From positions 1 to 64,000 of the forward strand of contig JAQVCT010000015.1 in the NCBI GenBank assembly GCA_028689655.1: DNA of 64,000 nucleotides, given 5' to 3'. Both the position numbers and the translations under genes were made by a program. Every line of letters starts with the position of its first letter. The stretch's first letter is position 1. The notes beneath the pieces were generated by a model. The model worked only from the letters and a program-made list of their open reading frames with translations, was not told the DNA's origin and searched no databases. This document shows, piece after piece, positions 53,463 through 62,684 of this stretch. This DNA comes from Lachnospiraceae bacterium (GTDB taxonomy: Bacteria; Bacillota; Clostridia; Lachnospirales; Lachnospiraceae).

Positions 53463-54707
53463 ATGGATTTAGAGAAAATGGGGAAACTGGCTGTCACGGC
53501 CAAATATGAATTACAAAAGTATAGTACGGAAGTAAAAAATAATGGGTTGCTTGGAATCGCGGATGCGCTTGTGGCACATACCCACGAGATCCTGATGTCC
53601 AATCAGATTGATATTCGAGAGGCAGAAAGGTCCGGAATGTCGGAGGGCTTGATTGACCGTCTGACTTTGAGTGCAGACCGGATTGCCTCCATGGCGGAAG
53701 GACTACAGCAGGTAGCATCACTCCCTGATCCTATTGGGGAGATTCTGGACAGGATTGATCGTCCCAATGGATTGCGGATCATTAAGAAGAGAGTACCTAT
53801 CGGGGTGATTGGTATTTTCTATGAATCCAGACCAAATGTCACAGCGGATGCCTTTGCGCTGTGCTTCAAATCTGGAAATGCAGTCATCCTAAAAGGGGGA
53901 AGTGATGCCATACACTCTAATCTTGCCATCACCAACACCATTCGTGATGCCTTATCTGCATACCATTTGAACCCGGACGTAGTACAACTGATCGAATCCA
54001 CAGACCGTGAGACAGCGACGGCATTTATGAAGATGGATCAATACGTGGATCTACTGATACCCCGTGGAGGTGCAGGGCTGATCCAGGCAGTACTTCGCAA
54101 CAGCACCATTCCGGTCATCGAGACAGGAACTGGAAACTGTCATATCTATGTGGATGAATATGCCGATATGGAAAAGGCCATCCCCATTATCATCAATTCC
54201 AAGACACAGCGGATCGGTGTGTGTAACGCGTGTGAATCCCTGGTGGTACATAGGAAGATCATGGAGCGGTTCTTACCACGGCTGGACACTGCTCTAAAGG
54301 AAAAACATGTGGAAGTGCATGGAGATGTGGCATCCGCTGCCATTTTGCAGGATTGCATTCCTGCCACGGAGGAGGACTTCGGAAGGGAATATCTGGATCT
54401 GAAACTGTCCATCAAAACAGTGGATACCATTGAAGAGGCGATTGCGCATATCAATCAATATAATACGAAACATTCTGAAGCCATTATTACGGAAAATAAA
54501 GAAAATGCAGAGAAATTTCTGAATGAGATCGATGCTGCCTGCGTGTATGTCAATGCTGCTACCAGGTTCACAGATGGATTTATGTTCGGTTTCGGTGCGG
54601 AGATTGGTATCAGTACCCAGAAAATACATGCCAGAGGACCCATGGGGCTGAAGGAGCTTACCTCCTACAAATATACCATCTATGGCAACGGACAGACCAG
54701 AGATTGA
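53463..54707 (+). CDS. proA: Gamma-glutamyl phosphate reductase
   Basis: 414 residues of the aldehyde dehydrogenase superfamily. Motifs are [57 protein letters not shown] and [16 protein letters not shown], whose cysteine is the catalytic thiol. The closing [27 protein letters not shown] is typical. It reduces the product of ProB to glutamate semialdehyde. AAAGGGG precedes the ATG at 53463. Confidence 0.96.
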   Translation: MDLEKMGKLAVTAKYELQKYSTEVKNNGLLGIADALVAHTHEILMSNQIDIREAERSGMSEGLIDRLTLSADRIASMAEGLQQVASLPDPIGEILDRIDRPNGLRIIKKRVPIGVIGIFYESRPNVTADAFALCFKSGNAVILKGGSDAIHSNLAITNTIRDALSAYHLNPDVVQLIESTDRETATAFMKMDQYVDLLIPRGGAGLIQAVLRNSTIPVIETGTGNCHIYVDEYADMEKAIPIIINSKTQRIGVCNACESLVVHRKIMERFLPRLDTALKEKHVEVHGDVASAAILQDCIPATEEDFGREYLDLKLSIKTVDTIEEAIAHINQYNTKHSEAIITENKENAEKFLNEIDAACVYVNAATRFTDGFMFGFGAEIGISTQKIHARGPMGLKELTSYKYTIYGNGQTRD

Positions 54708-54805
54708 ATATAGAAAAATTGAAATGTAAGAAATAGAAATATAAGAAATAGATTATAAGAAATAGAAATATAAGGAATAGAAATATAAGAATATAGAAAT
54801 ACGGA
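54708..54805. repeat. A/G-rich tandem repeat spacer before miaB
   Basis: Five or so degenerate 15-16-base units of the type ATAAGAAATAGAAAT fill the proA-miaB gap. The array ends just before AGGAG of miaB. Confidence 0.75.
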
Positions 54806-54820
54806 AACAGGAGAATTTAC

Positions 54821-56290
54821 ATGGAACAGCTTCAGATAAACAACATACCTGAGAACGAGACGGATAGACAATTTTATTTTATAGAGCAGGCAAAAAAGTA
54901 TGTAGAAAATTTAACAGAAGAGCTGGGCAGAACCCCTACCTTCTGTGTGACTACTTTTGGCTGTCAGATGAACGCCAGAGACTCCGAAAAACTGGTGGGT
55001 ATTCTGGAGCAGATCGGATATGAGGAGCAGGATACGGAGGACGCAGATTTCGTCATCTACAATACCTGTACCGTGCGGGACAATGCCAATCAGAAGGTCT
55101 ATGGAAGACTGGGCGCACTCGGCACAAAGAAAAAGAAAAATCCACATATGCGCATCGCTCTGTGTGGCTGTATGATGCAGGAGCCAAGCGTCATTGAGAA
55201 GCTGAAAAAAAGCTACCGCTTTGTGGATCTGATTTTTGGTACCCACAATATTTTCAAATTTGCAGAGCTTGTGGTCACCATGTTTCAGTCAAAACGTATG
55301 GTCATTGACATCTGGAAAGATACGGATCAGATCGTGGAGGATCTGCCTATTGAACGAAAATATAAGTTCAAATCCGGTATCAATATTATGTTTGGCTGTA
55401 ATAATTTCTGTAGTTACTGCATCGTTCCCTATGTGAGAGGGCGTGAGCGGAGCAGAAAGCCAAAGGACATCATTCAGGAGATCGAGAAGCTGGTGGCAGA
55501 TGGCGTTATCGAGATCATGTTACTGGGCCAGAATGTAAATTCCTACGGTAAGAATCTGGAGGAAGTGGACAGGATGACCTTTGCCCAATTATTATTAGAG
55601 GTAGAAAAAATAGAGGGTCTGCAGCGCATTCGATTTATGACCAGCCATCCCAAGGACTTATCCGACGAACTTATTGAAGTGATGAAAAATTCCAGCAAAA
55701 TATGTCGTCACATTCATTTGCCATTGCAGTCGGGAAGTTCCAGAATCTTGAAAGAAATGAATCGCAGGTATACCAAAGAGCAGTATCTGGAGTTGGTGGA
55801 GAAGATCAGGACAGCCATGCCGGACGTATCCATCACCACGGATCTCATTATTGGATTCCCAGGGGAGACTGCGGCAGATATCGATGAGACTATGGATGTA
55901 ATCAGGAAAGCACAGTTCGACAATGCCTTTACCTTTATTTATTCCAAGAGAACCGGAACCCCGGCGGCAGCCATGGAAAATCAGGTATCCCAGGAACAGG
56001 TAAAGGAATCCTTTGACAGAGTGCTGGAGACAGTTCATGAGATGACGGCCAGTCGGGCAGCAGCTATGGTTGGAAAGACCGTGGAAGTACTTGTGGAAGA
56101 GCAGAATGAACATGACCACAATCTGGTCACAGGAAAATTATCCAACAATACCATCGTACATTTCCCGGGAGATCCTTCACTGATCGGGAAACTGGTGTCT
56201 GTGAAGATTGAGGAATGTAAAGGATTCTATTATTTTGGAACCATGGAATCAGAGGGCGAATCAAGATATGAATATGCAGTTGAAAGGTAA
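54821..56290 (+). CDS. miaB: tRNA-2-methylthio-N6-dimethylallyladenosine synthase
   Basis: 489-residue radical-SAM methylthiotransferase. The N-terminal UPF0004 domain binds one iron-sulfur cluster via cysteines in TFGCQMNARDSEK, NTCTVRDNA and LCGCMMQ. The radical-SAM CxxxCxxC is in FGCNNFCSYCIVP (about residues 194-201). A TRAM domain sits at the C-terminus (about 420-485). It modifies A37 of tRNAs reading UNN codons. AGGAG precedes the ATG; topB follows 3 bases after the stop. Confidence 0.95.
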   Translation: MEQLQINNIPENETDRQFYFIEQAKKYVENLTEELGRTPTFCVTTFGCQMNARDSEKLVGILEQIGYEEQDTEDADFVIYNTCTVRDNANQKVYGRLGALGTKKKKNPHMRIALCGCMMQEPSVIEKLKKSYRFVDLIFGTHNIFKFAELVVTMFQSKRMVIDIWKDTDQIVEDLPIERKYKFKSGINIMFGCNNFCSYCIVPYVRGRERSRKPKDIIQEIEKLVADGVIEIMLLGQNVNSYGKNLEEVDRMTFAQLLLEVEKIEGLQRIRFMTSHPKDLSDELIEVMKNSSKICRHIHLPLQSGSSRILKEMNRRYTKEQYLELVEKIRTAMPDVSITTDLIIGFPGETAADIDETMDVIRKAQFDNAFTFIYSKRTGTPAAAMENQVSQEQVKESFDRVLETVHEMTASRAAAMVGKTVEVLVEEQNEHDHNLVTGKLSNNTIVHFPGDPSLIGKLVSVKIEECKGFYYFGTMESEGESRYEYAVER

Positions 56291-56293
56291 GAG

Positions 56294-58447
56294 ATGGGGA
56301 AAAGTGTCTTTATAGCAGAGAAACCAAGTGTCGCCAGAGAATTTGGAAAGGCGTTAAAATATAAATTTGTGAATCGTGATGGATATATGGAATCTCAGGA
56401 AGCTATTATTACCTGGTGCGTGGGTCATCTGGTGACCATGAGCTATCCGGAGGTCTATGATGAAAAGTACAAGAGATGGTCTTTGGATACCATTCCATTT
56501 ATTCCACAGGAATATAAATATGAAGTGATTGATAACGTAAAGAAACAGTTTCACATCGTCCGTGGTATTTTCAATAGGGAGGATGTGGATGTAATCTATA
56601 ATTGCGGAGACTCCGGGCGCGAGGGTGAATACATCCAGCGCCTCGTACTGCAAATGGCAGGGCATAATCCCAACGCAAAGCTGAAACGTGTATGGATCGA
56701 CTCCCAGACGGAGGATGAGATCCTCAGAGGAATCCGGGAGGCAAAGGACGCCACTGCCTATGATAATCTCTGTGCCGCAGCTTATCTTCGTGCAAAAGAG
56801 GACTATCTCATGGGAATCAACTTTTCCAGAGTCCTGACCTTAAAATATTCCAATTCCGTGAAAAATTATCTGAAAGTAGACAGGGCGGTGATTTCCGTGG
56901 GGCGCGTTATGACCTGTGTTCTGGGAATGATCGTCAATCGGGAGCGGGAAGTGCGCGACTTCGTGAAGACTCCTTTCTATCGGATTATGGGAACCTTTGG
57001 CATGGGCGAGCACACTTACGAGGGAGAATGGAAAGCGGTGGAAGGCTCCCGATATTTTCAGTCACCAGCTCTCTATAAGGAAAATGGATTTAAGGAAAAA
57101 GAAACTGCACTTGGACTTATGGAATACCTGCAGGCTCCACTGGAAGATGGAACCTGTGAAGTTCCTGTGCTGACAGGGGTAGAACGGAAAAAAGAAACGA
57201 AAAATCCGCCTCTGCTCTATAACCTTGCCGAACTGCAAAATGACTGCTCCAAGCTATTTAAGATCAGTCCGGATGAGACCTTACGCATCGTGCAGGAACT
57301 CTATGAGAAGAAATTGACCACCTATCCCCGTACGGATGCCAGAGTGCTGTCCACTGCGGTGGCAAAGGAAATCAACAAAAATATCAATGGACTGCTCCAT
57401 TATCAATACGGAGCGCCCTATGCCCAGGAAATCCTACAGTCCCAAAGCTATAAAAAGATCGTGAAGTCCAGATATGTCAATGATAAACAGATCACCGATC
57501 ACTATGCCATCATTCCCACAGGACAGGGATTTGGTGCACTTTCCAGCCTGTCTGCCGCAGCGGAAAAGGTATATGAGATCGTGGTGCGGCGTTTTCTGGC
57601 TATTTTCTATCCCCCTGCGATCTATCAGAAAGTGGGACTTACCACTTCCCTCAAGGATGAAAAGTTCTTTTCCTCCTTCAAGGTATTGGTGGACGAGGGA
57701 TATCTGAAGGTATCCCAGTACTCCTTTACCAAAAAGAAAGAGGATAAAAAATCAAAAAATGATACGGAAGATACAACAAAGCCTCAGGCAGGAGCCGGAG
57801 AAGGTGTGCTTACAACAGTAACAGAAGACAGGAAAACAAAACAGGATAAGGATACTGGAAATAAAAACATCAATGAGGAGGATGGAGATGGAAACCCACC
57901 CGAGGAGGAAGCCTGCGACAGTGGTTTTCTGGATCTCCTGCCCAGGATAAAAAAAGGAATGGAAATTTCCTTTCAGGGTTTGAATCTGAAAGAGGGGGAG
58001 ACCTCCCCGCCCAAGCGATACAATTCCGGTTCCATTATTCTCACCATGGAAAATGCAGGACAGTTCATCGAGGATGAAGATCTGCGGGCACAGATGAAGG
58101 GAAGCGGTATCGGAACGTCTGCCACACGGGCGGAAATCTTAAAAAAGCTTGTGAATATCAAGTACATATCCTTGAATAAGAAGACCCAGATATTGACCCC
58201 CACCTTCATGGGAGAGCTGATTTATGAGGTGGTAAATCTCTCTATACGCCCCCTCCTGAACCCAACACTTACCGCCAGTTGGGAAAAAGGCTTGACAGGA
58301 GTGGCAGATGGCAGTATTACAGAAGAGGAATATATTGAAAAGCTGGACAGCTTCGTCAATCGGAGAACCAACCAGGTGAAGCAGCTGAATAATCAATCCA
58401 TCCTGTTCGGCCAGTTTCAGAATGTATCCAGGTATTACAAAAAGTGA
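56294..58447 (+). CDS. topB: Type IA DNA topoisomerase III
   Basis: 717 residues. The TOPRIM domain starts SVFIAEKPSVAREF with NCGDSGREGEYIQRLV as the acidic metal motif. The active-site tyrosine is in LTTYPRTDARVLS (about residue 342), and HYAIIPTGQGF is also conserved. No C-terminal zinc ribbon is present. Between about 485 and 545 there is a low-complexity Lys/Asp/Glu/Thr-rich insertion before the last conserved part (RYNSGSIILTMENAGQF and GIGTSATRAEI). It relaxes or decatenates single-stranded negative supercoils. It is probably cotranscribed with miaB. Confidence 0.92.
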   Translation: MGKSVFIAEKPSVAREFGKALKYKFVNRDGYMESQEAIITWCVGHLVTMSYPEVYDEKYKRWSLDTIPFIPQEYKYEVIDNVKKQFHIVRGIFNREDVDVIYNCGDSGREGEYIQRLVLQMAGHNPNAKLKRVWIDSQTEDEILRGIREAKDATAYDNLCAAAYLRAKEDYLMGINFSRVLTLKYSNSVKNYLKVDRAVISVGRVMTCVLGMIVNREREVRDFVKTPFYRIMGTFGMGEHTYEGEWKAVEGSRYFQSPALYKENGFKEKETALGLMEYLQAPLEDGTCEVPVLTGVERKKETKNPPLLYNLAELQNDCSKLFKISPDETLRIVQELYEKKLTTYPRTDARVLSTAVAKEINKNINGLLHYQYGAPYAQEILQSQSYKKIVKSRYVNDKQITDHYAIIPTGQGFGALSSLSAAAEKVYEIVVRRFLAIFYPPAIYQKVGLTTSLKDEKFFSSFKVLVDEGYLKVSQYSFTKKKEDKKSKNDTEDTTKPQAGAGEGVLTTVTEDRKTKQDKDTGNKNINEEDGDGNPPEEEACDSGFLDLLPRIKKGMEISFQGLNLKEGETSPPKRYNSGSIILTMENAGQFIEDEDLRAQMKGSGIGTSATRAEILKKLVNIKYISLNKKTQILTPTFMGELIYEVVNLSIRPLLNPTLTASWEKGLTGVADGSITEEEYIEKLDSFVNRRTNQVKQLNNQSILFGQFQNVSRYYKK

Positions 58448-58535
58448 TATAAGTAAAAATGAATAAGCAAAAATATTAAGGAATAAACATTAAGGAATAA
58501 GTATTAAAGATAAACATAAAAGATAAATATAAGAT
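58448..58535. repeat. A-rich spacer with ATTAAGGAATAA-like repeats
   Basis: The first half of the gap after topB repeats AATATTAAGGAATAA and AAAGATAAACAT units. The second half (58536-58616) is ordinary leader with GGAGG before the next ATG. Confidence 0.5.
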
Positions 58536-58616
58536 GAGGTATGAAAACGTCATATGGGTCACGTTTGTGGCAATCCATAAAAATTATACCATGTCAGCAT
58601 ACATGAGGAGGCAGAA

Positions 58617-59282
58617 ATGGAACATTTTAAGATTCAAAACTTATATGATTTAACAGAGACCATTGCAGCAGATTTATTTGAGGGGCTTACCTATCCCTGG
58701 GAAGCACTTCCGAAGATCAGTGCATTTATCGTGGCATTGGGGGAGGCATTACCTGCTGATAAATTTGAAAAAAGAGGAGACAATGTCTGGATTGCAAAGT
58801 CTGCCAAAGTGTTTGACAGTGCCTATATCAATGGTCCCTGTATCATTGATGAGGACGCAGAAGTGAGACAGTGTGCATTTATCAGAGGCAATGCCATCGT
58901 GGGAAAAGGTGCCGTGGTAGGTAACTCTACAGAGCTTAAAAATGTAGTCCTATTCAATAAAGTACAGGTACCTCATTACAATTATGTGGGGGACAGTATT
59001 CTGGGATTCAGATCACACATGGGAGCCGGCTCTATCACCTCCAATGTGAAAAGTGACAAGACCCTGGTAGTCATGAAATCCCCGGAGGGCTGCATTGAGA
59101 CGGGGCTTAAAAAAGTGGGTGCCATGCTGGGAGATAACGTGGAAGTAGGCTGCAACTCCGTGTTGAATCCGGGAACGGTCATCGGCAGGGAGTCCAATGT
59201 GTATCCACTATCCTGTGTTAGGGGATATGTGAATGCACACAGTATTTATAAAAAACAGGACGATATTGTAAGCAAAAACTAG
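58617..59282 (+). CDS. Left-handed beta-helix acyltransferase-like protein
   Basis: 221 residues. After a short alpha part (about 1-55), repeating hexapeptides typical of LbH folds run from about 65 to 200 (IAKSAKVFDSAYINGPCIIDEDAEV, VRQCAFIRGNAIVGKGAVVGNS, VGAMLGDNVEVGCNSVLNPGTVIG). Related Clostridial proteins are annotated as UDP-N-acetylglucosamine pyrophosphorylase-like because of similarity to the GlmU C-terminal half, but the uridylyltransferase half is missing. It may transfer acyl groups to a sugar nucleotide. GGAGG precedes the ATG. Confidence 0.72.
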   Translation: MEHFKIQNLYDLTETIAADLFEGLTYPWEALPKISAFIVALGEALPADKFEKRGDNVWIAKSAKVFDSAYINGPCIIDEDAEVRQCAFIRGNAIVGKGAVVGNSTELKNVVLFNKVQVPHYNYVGDSILGFRSHMGAGSITSNVKSDKTLVVMKSPEGCIETGLKKVGAMLGDNVEVGCNSVLNPGTVIGRESNVYPLSCVRGYVNAHSIYKKQDDIVSKN

Positions 59283-59314
59283 AAGAATATAAATAGAAAA
59301 ATGAAATAAAAATG

Positions 59315-59356
59315 TATGCGAAAAGAATTGACAAATCTTGTCTTTTCGCGTATATT
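59315..59356 (+). promoter_or_regulatory. Hairpin combined with a promoter before the ABC transporter
   Basis: A long stem (TATGCGAAAA with TTTTCGCGTA and inner GACAA/TTGTC, 59315-59352) could terminate the preceding gene. Within it, TTGACA (59328-59333), 17 bases and TATATT (59351-59356) form a strong sigma-A promoter for the substrate-binding protein gene. Just after the likely start site, TTTAATGC/GCGTTAAA (about 59370-59392) is an imperfect palindrome that could be an operator. Confidence 0.65.
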
Positions 59357-59423
59357 TTTAATATCATACTTTAATGCATAAAAGCGTTAAATAAATACAG
59401 TGATAAAAGAGGAGATTATGATT

Positions 59424-60464
59424 ATGAAGAAATTATTAGCAATGGCACTGGTTGGTGCTATGACAGCTACTATGTTAATGGGCTGTGGAAGTAAAGCAAC
59501 GACTGAGGAAACTGCACCAGCAGCAACAGAAGCAACTGGTACAACAGAAACATCTGCCACAGAAGATACGGCAGCAACAGAGACAGCAGGTGACGACACC
59601 GTATATAAGATTGGTATTATCCAATTGGTAGAGCATGCCGCACTTGATGCAGCAAACAAAGGTTTTGTTGATGGATTAGATGAAGCAGGGATTAAATATG
59701 AAGTAGATCAGCAGAACGCACAGGGCGATCAGACAGCATGTGATACCATCGCTTCCAAGCTGGTAAATGACGGGAATGACCTGATCCTTGCAATCGCTAC
59801 ACCGGCAGCACAGGCAGTGGCAGGCAAGACGACAGATATTCCCATTCTCGTAACAGCAGTTACAGATCCAGCTACCTCAGGACTGGTAGATACCAATGAA
59901 GTCCCAGGGGGCAATGTATCAGGTACCTCCGATCTGACACCTGTAAAAGAGCAGATTGCTCTTTTGACAGAATTAGTTCCGGAAGCAAAAAAAGTTGGTA
60001 TTTTATTCTGCTCCGCAGAGGACAATTCCAGATTCCAGGCTGATATCGCAAAAACAGAGATTACAGCAGCCGGATTGGAACCAGTAGAATTCACAGTATC
60101 AAGCTCCAATGAGATTCAGTCAGTGGTTGAATCCATGGTAGGAAAAGTGGATGCCCTCTATTGCCCAACAGATAACATGATCGCAGCTGGTATGACAACA
60201 GTAGCAATGGTTGCTAACGAGAATGGTCTTCCGGTAATCTGTGGTGAGTCAGGTATGGTGGAAGCAGGCGGACTTGCAACATTCGGTATTGACTATTATA
60301 ACCTTGGGAAATTAACGGCAGAGCAGGCTGTTAAGATCTTAAAGGGAGAAGCTACTCCGGCAGAGACACCAATCGGTTATCTGACAGCAGATCAGTGTGA
60401 ATTTGCAGGAAACGAAGAGACAGCTAAGGCACTTGGCATTGATTTATCCGCTCATATGAAATAA
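59424..60464 (+). CDS. ABC transporter substrate-binding lipoprotein (TrpX-like)
   Basis: 346 residues. A lipoprotein signal ends at LMGC (cysteine about residue 21), followed by a Thr/Ala/Glu-rich linker. The mature domain is of the ABC_sub_bind (PF04392) type, with YKIGIIQLVEHAALDAANKGFVDGL and VGILFCSAEDNSRFQAD. Such proteins with the following permease and ATPase resemble the TrpXYZ tryptophan or tyrosine transporter, but specificity is not shown by sequence. The ATG at 59424 (9 bases after GAGGAG) is used; one at 59418 is too close. Confidence 0.85.
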   Translation: MKKLLAMALVGAMTATMLMGCGSKATTEETAPAATEATGTTETSATEDTAATETAGDDTVYKIGIIQLVEHAALDAANKGFVDGLDEAGIKYEVDQQNAQGDQTACDTIASKLVNDGNDLILAIATPAAQAVAGKTTDIPILVTAVTDPATSGLVDTNEVPGGNVSGTSDLTPVKEQIALLTELVPEAKKVGILFCSAEDNSRFQADIAKTEITAAGLEPVEFTVSSSNEIQSVVESMVGKVDALYCPTDNMIAAGMTTVAMVANENGLPVICGESGMVEAGGLATFGIDYYNLGKLTAEQAVKILKGEATPAETPIGYLTADQCEFAGNEETAKALGIDLSAHMK

Positions 60465-60532
60465 AACGCGCTGTGTCTCCCGTGAATGAAATGACATATT
60501 TCACGATTGGGAAAAAAACAAACAATAAAATG

Positions 60533-60576
60533 CCCTGTTTGGAAACCTATCATAAATGTTTCCCGGCAGGGTGTTT
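60533..60576 (+). terminator. Terminator or attenuator between substrate-binding and permease genes
   Basis: CCCTG...CAGGG (60533-60537, 60567-60571) encloses GGAAAC/GTTTCC (60541-60546, 60558-60563), followed by GTGTTTTTATTT. This would give the abundant lipoprotein its own short transcript. Confidence 0.8.
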
Positions 60577-60637
60577 TTATTTATTGCGTTTATTGTAAAT
60601 CCTATAAATTTACGCTGTCATTTCAGAATTTAGCACT

Positions 60638-60758
60638 TTAACAAAGTGATGTTTTGTGGTACTATAGTAAAAGTATTGGAATCGACATGCAGTGTCAGTC
60701 TAATTCCATAGTAAATTTAAAATGGGATGATGTTCCATTAAATTAGGAGGTTTTACAT
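60638..60758 (+). promoter_or_regulatory. Promoter and structured leader of the permease-ATPase pair
   Basis: TTAACA (60638-60643), 16 bases and TACTAT (60660-60665) form a possible promoter. The leader then has TGGAAT/ATTCCA (60677-60682, 60703-60708) with an inner GACA/TGTC hairpin, then AATGG/CCATT just before AGGAGG. No T-box specifier motif is recognised. The preceding stretch back to 60465 holds the terminator and a CGTGAA/TTCACG hairpin. Confidence 0.45.
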
Positions 60759-61679
60759 ATGAACATCGCAGGTTTTGTGTTAGCAATGCAGGGTGCTGTC
60801 ACGCAGGGTATCCTATGGGGTGTAATGGTCTTAGGGCTATATATTACATATAAGATTTTGGATATTGCGGATCTGACAGTGGATGGCAGTTTTGCACTGG
60901 GTGGCTGTGTATGTGCCATGTTAGTGGTGACTCATGGAGTCAATCCAGTTGTGGCATTAATCATCGCTACCATCGCAGGTGTTCTTGCAGGAGCTGTGAC
61001 AGGATTTTTACATACGGTGTTTGAAATTCCGGCTATTTTAGCTGGTATTCTGACACAGATAGCCCTATGGTCTATCAATCTGAGAATTATGGGCAGAAGT
61101 AACCTGCCTTTATTAAAAGTGGATACCATCGTGACACAGTTCATGGCTGTCACAGGACTTTCCCAGTCCATGGCGACTATGATCATCGGTATCGTATTTG
61201 CAGTACTCTGCATCATCGGTATGTACTGGTTCTTCGGAACAGAGATGGGATGTGCACTCCGTGCCACCGGTAACAATGAAGATATGATCCGTGCTCTTGG
61301 AACGAACACAAAGTGGTCCAAGATGCTGGCACTGATGCTCAGCAACGGACTTGTGGGTCTGTCAGGTGCGTTAGTCTGTCAGAATCAGAAATATGCGGAT
61401 GTTGGTATGGGTACCGGTGCCATTGTCATCGGTCTTGCCGCCATCGTCATCGGAGATATGCTCATGGGCAAATTACATTCTTTTGGCAGCAAATTAGTGG
61501 CTGCTGTGGTAGGTTCCGTGGTATACTTCATCATTCGCGCCATCGTACTTCAGTTAGGTATGGATGCAAATGATATGAAGCTGATCTCTGCTATCATCGT
61601 AGCACTGGCATTATGTATTCCGGTTGCCATGGATAAATGGAAAATCAAGTCTTCCTATACAAAAGGAGGTACCAACTAA
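60759..61679 (+). CDS. ABC transporter permease (TrpY-like)
   Basis: 306 residues with about eight membrane helices, in the branched-chain-type permease family (BPD_transp_2). It opens with a short outside part and WGVMVLGLYITYKILDIADLTVDGSFALGG, and GNNEDMIRALGTNTKWSKMLALMLSNGLVGLSGAL is the ATPase-coupling region. It follows AGGAGG and shares a one-base stop/start overlap with the ATPase gene. Confidence 0.88.
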   Translation: MNIAGFVLAMQGAVTQGILWGVMVLGLYITYKILDIADLTVDGSFALGGCVCAMLVVTHGVNPVVALIIATIAGVLAGAVTGFLHTVFEIPAILAGILTQIALWSINLRIMGRSNLPLLKVDTIVTQFMAVTGLSQSMATMIIGIVFAVLCIIGMYWFFGTEMGCALRATGNNEDMIRALGTNTKWSKMLALMLSNGLVGLSGALVCQNQKYADVGMGTGAIVIGLAAIVIGDMLMGKLHSFGSKLVAAVVGSVVYFIIRAIVLQLGMDANDMKLISAIIVALALCIPVAMDKWKIKSSYTKGGTN

Positions 61680-62473
61680 TGCTGATTATTGAAAATGTGA
61701 AAAAGACTTTTAACAGAGGTACCATCAATGAGAAAGCAGCGTTGAATGGTGTGAATTTACATATGAATCCCGGTGACTTTATCACCATTATCGGAGGTAA
61801 TGGCGCAGGAAAATCTACCATGTTAAATATGGTTGCGGGGGTATACCCCATTGACGAAGGGGTGATTACCCTGGATGGAGAAGATATCTCCCAGAAGCCG
61901 GAGTATGCAAGAGCAAAATATCTGGGACGTGTGTTCCAGGACCCCATGCGTGGAACTGCTGCCGGAATGCAGATCGATGAGAACCTTGCACTGGCATATC
62001 GCAGGGGACAGAAGAGAACTCTTCGCTGGGGCATTACCAGGGAAGAAAAAGAGCTTTACATGGAGAAGTTGAAAGGATTGGGTCTGGGTCTGGAGACACG
62101 TATGACCTCAAAAGTGGGATTACTGTCCGGCGGTCAGAGACAGGCATTGACACTTCTCATGGCAGCACTGCAGAAACCAAAGCTGTTATTGCTGGATGAG
62201 CACACAGCAGCCCTGGACCCAAAGACGGCAAAGACTGTTCTGGAACTCACGGAGAAGATCGTAGATGAAAATAATCTTACAGCGTTGATGGTAACACATA
62301 ACATGAAGGACGCCATTCGTCTGGGCAATCGCCTGATCATGATGCACGAGGGAAAGATTATCTATGACGTGGCAGGGGAAGAGAAGAAGAAACTCCAGGT
62401 GGCAGATCTGTTAAAGAAATTTGAAGAAGTAAGCGGTGGAGAATTTGCCAATGACAGAATGATGTTATCCTGA
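61679..62473 (+). CDS. ABC transporter ATPase (TrpZ-like)
   Basis: 264 residues. Walker A is GGNGAGKSTMLNMVAG (about 38), the signature is LLSGGQRQALTL, and Walker B is LLLLDEHTAALDPKTA. The unusual DEH instead of DEP after Walker B is typical of this transporter type. VTHNMKDAI holds the H-loop. The ATG at 61679 overlaps the permease stop; an earlier in-frame ATG at 61637 lies inside the permease. Confidence 0.93.
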   Translation: MLIIENVKKTFNRGTINEKAALNGVNLHMNPGDFITIIGGNGAGKSTMLNMVAGVYPIDEGVITLDGEDISQKPEYARAKYLGRVFQDPMRGTAAGMQIDENLALAYRRGQKRTLRWGITREEKELYMEKLKGLGLGLETRMTSKVGLLSGGQRQALTLLMAALQKPKLLLLDEHTAALDPKTAKTVLELTEKIVDENNLTALMVTHNMKDAIRLGNRLIMMHEGKIIYDVAGEEKKKLQVADLLKKFEEVSGGEFANDRMMLS

Positions 62474-62637
62474 GTGTAAAGTGGTATCATTATGGAACAG
62501 TATATCCCAGCAGACGAACATGAAAGCTGGTATGTTAGTCGGCGGTAAAGCTGGAGAAGCCTTCGGTTATTTAACAGAAATATAATGCCTGCCTGTATTT
62601 GACAGGTTGATGCAAATCACAAAATTATGCAAATTAT
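62474..62637. other. Non-coding stretch after the ABC transporter
   Basis: No gene is supported. An 18-codon frame from 62492 (MEQYIPADEHESWYV...) has no ribosome binding site. A small hairpin CCTGT/ACAGG lies at 62592-62606. Together with the terminator and palindromic element that follow, this makes a 440-base gap before the phosphorylase gene. Confidence 0.5.
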
Positions 62638-62672
62638 AACAGTCCTGGCACTTTGCACAGGGCTGTTTTTCT
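62638..62672 (+). terminator. Intrinsic terminator after the ABC transporter
   Basis: AACAGTCCTG (62638-62647) pairs with CAGGGCTGTT (62658-62667) with one T-G wobble, followed by TTTCTTTT. Confidence 0.8.
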
Positions 62673-62684
62673 TTTATAATGAGA

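Noticed and set aside
60465-60758. Tryptophan T-box or other known riboswitch
   Set aside because: No specifier loop, AG-bulge or T-box sequence could be found in the leader.
62492-62548. Small gene after the ABC transporter
   Set aside because: Only 18 codons, no ribosome binding site and no recognisable peptide.
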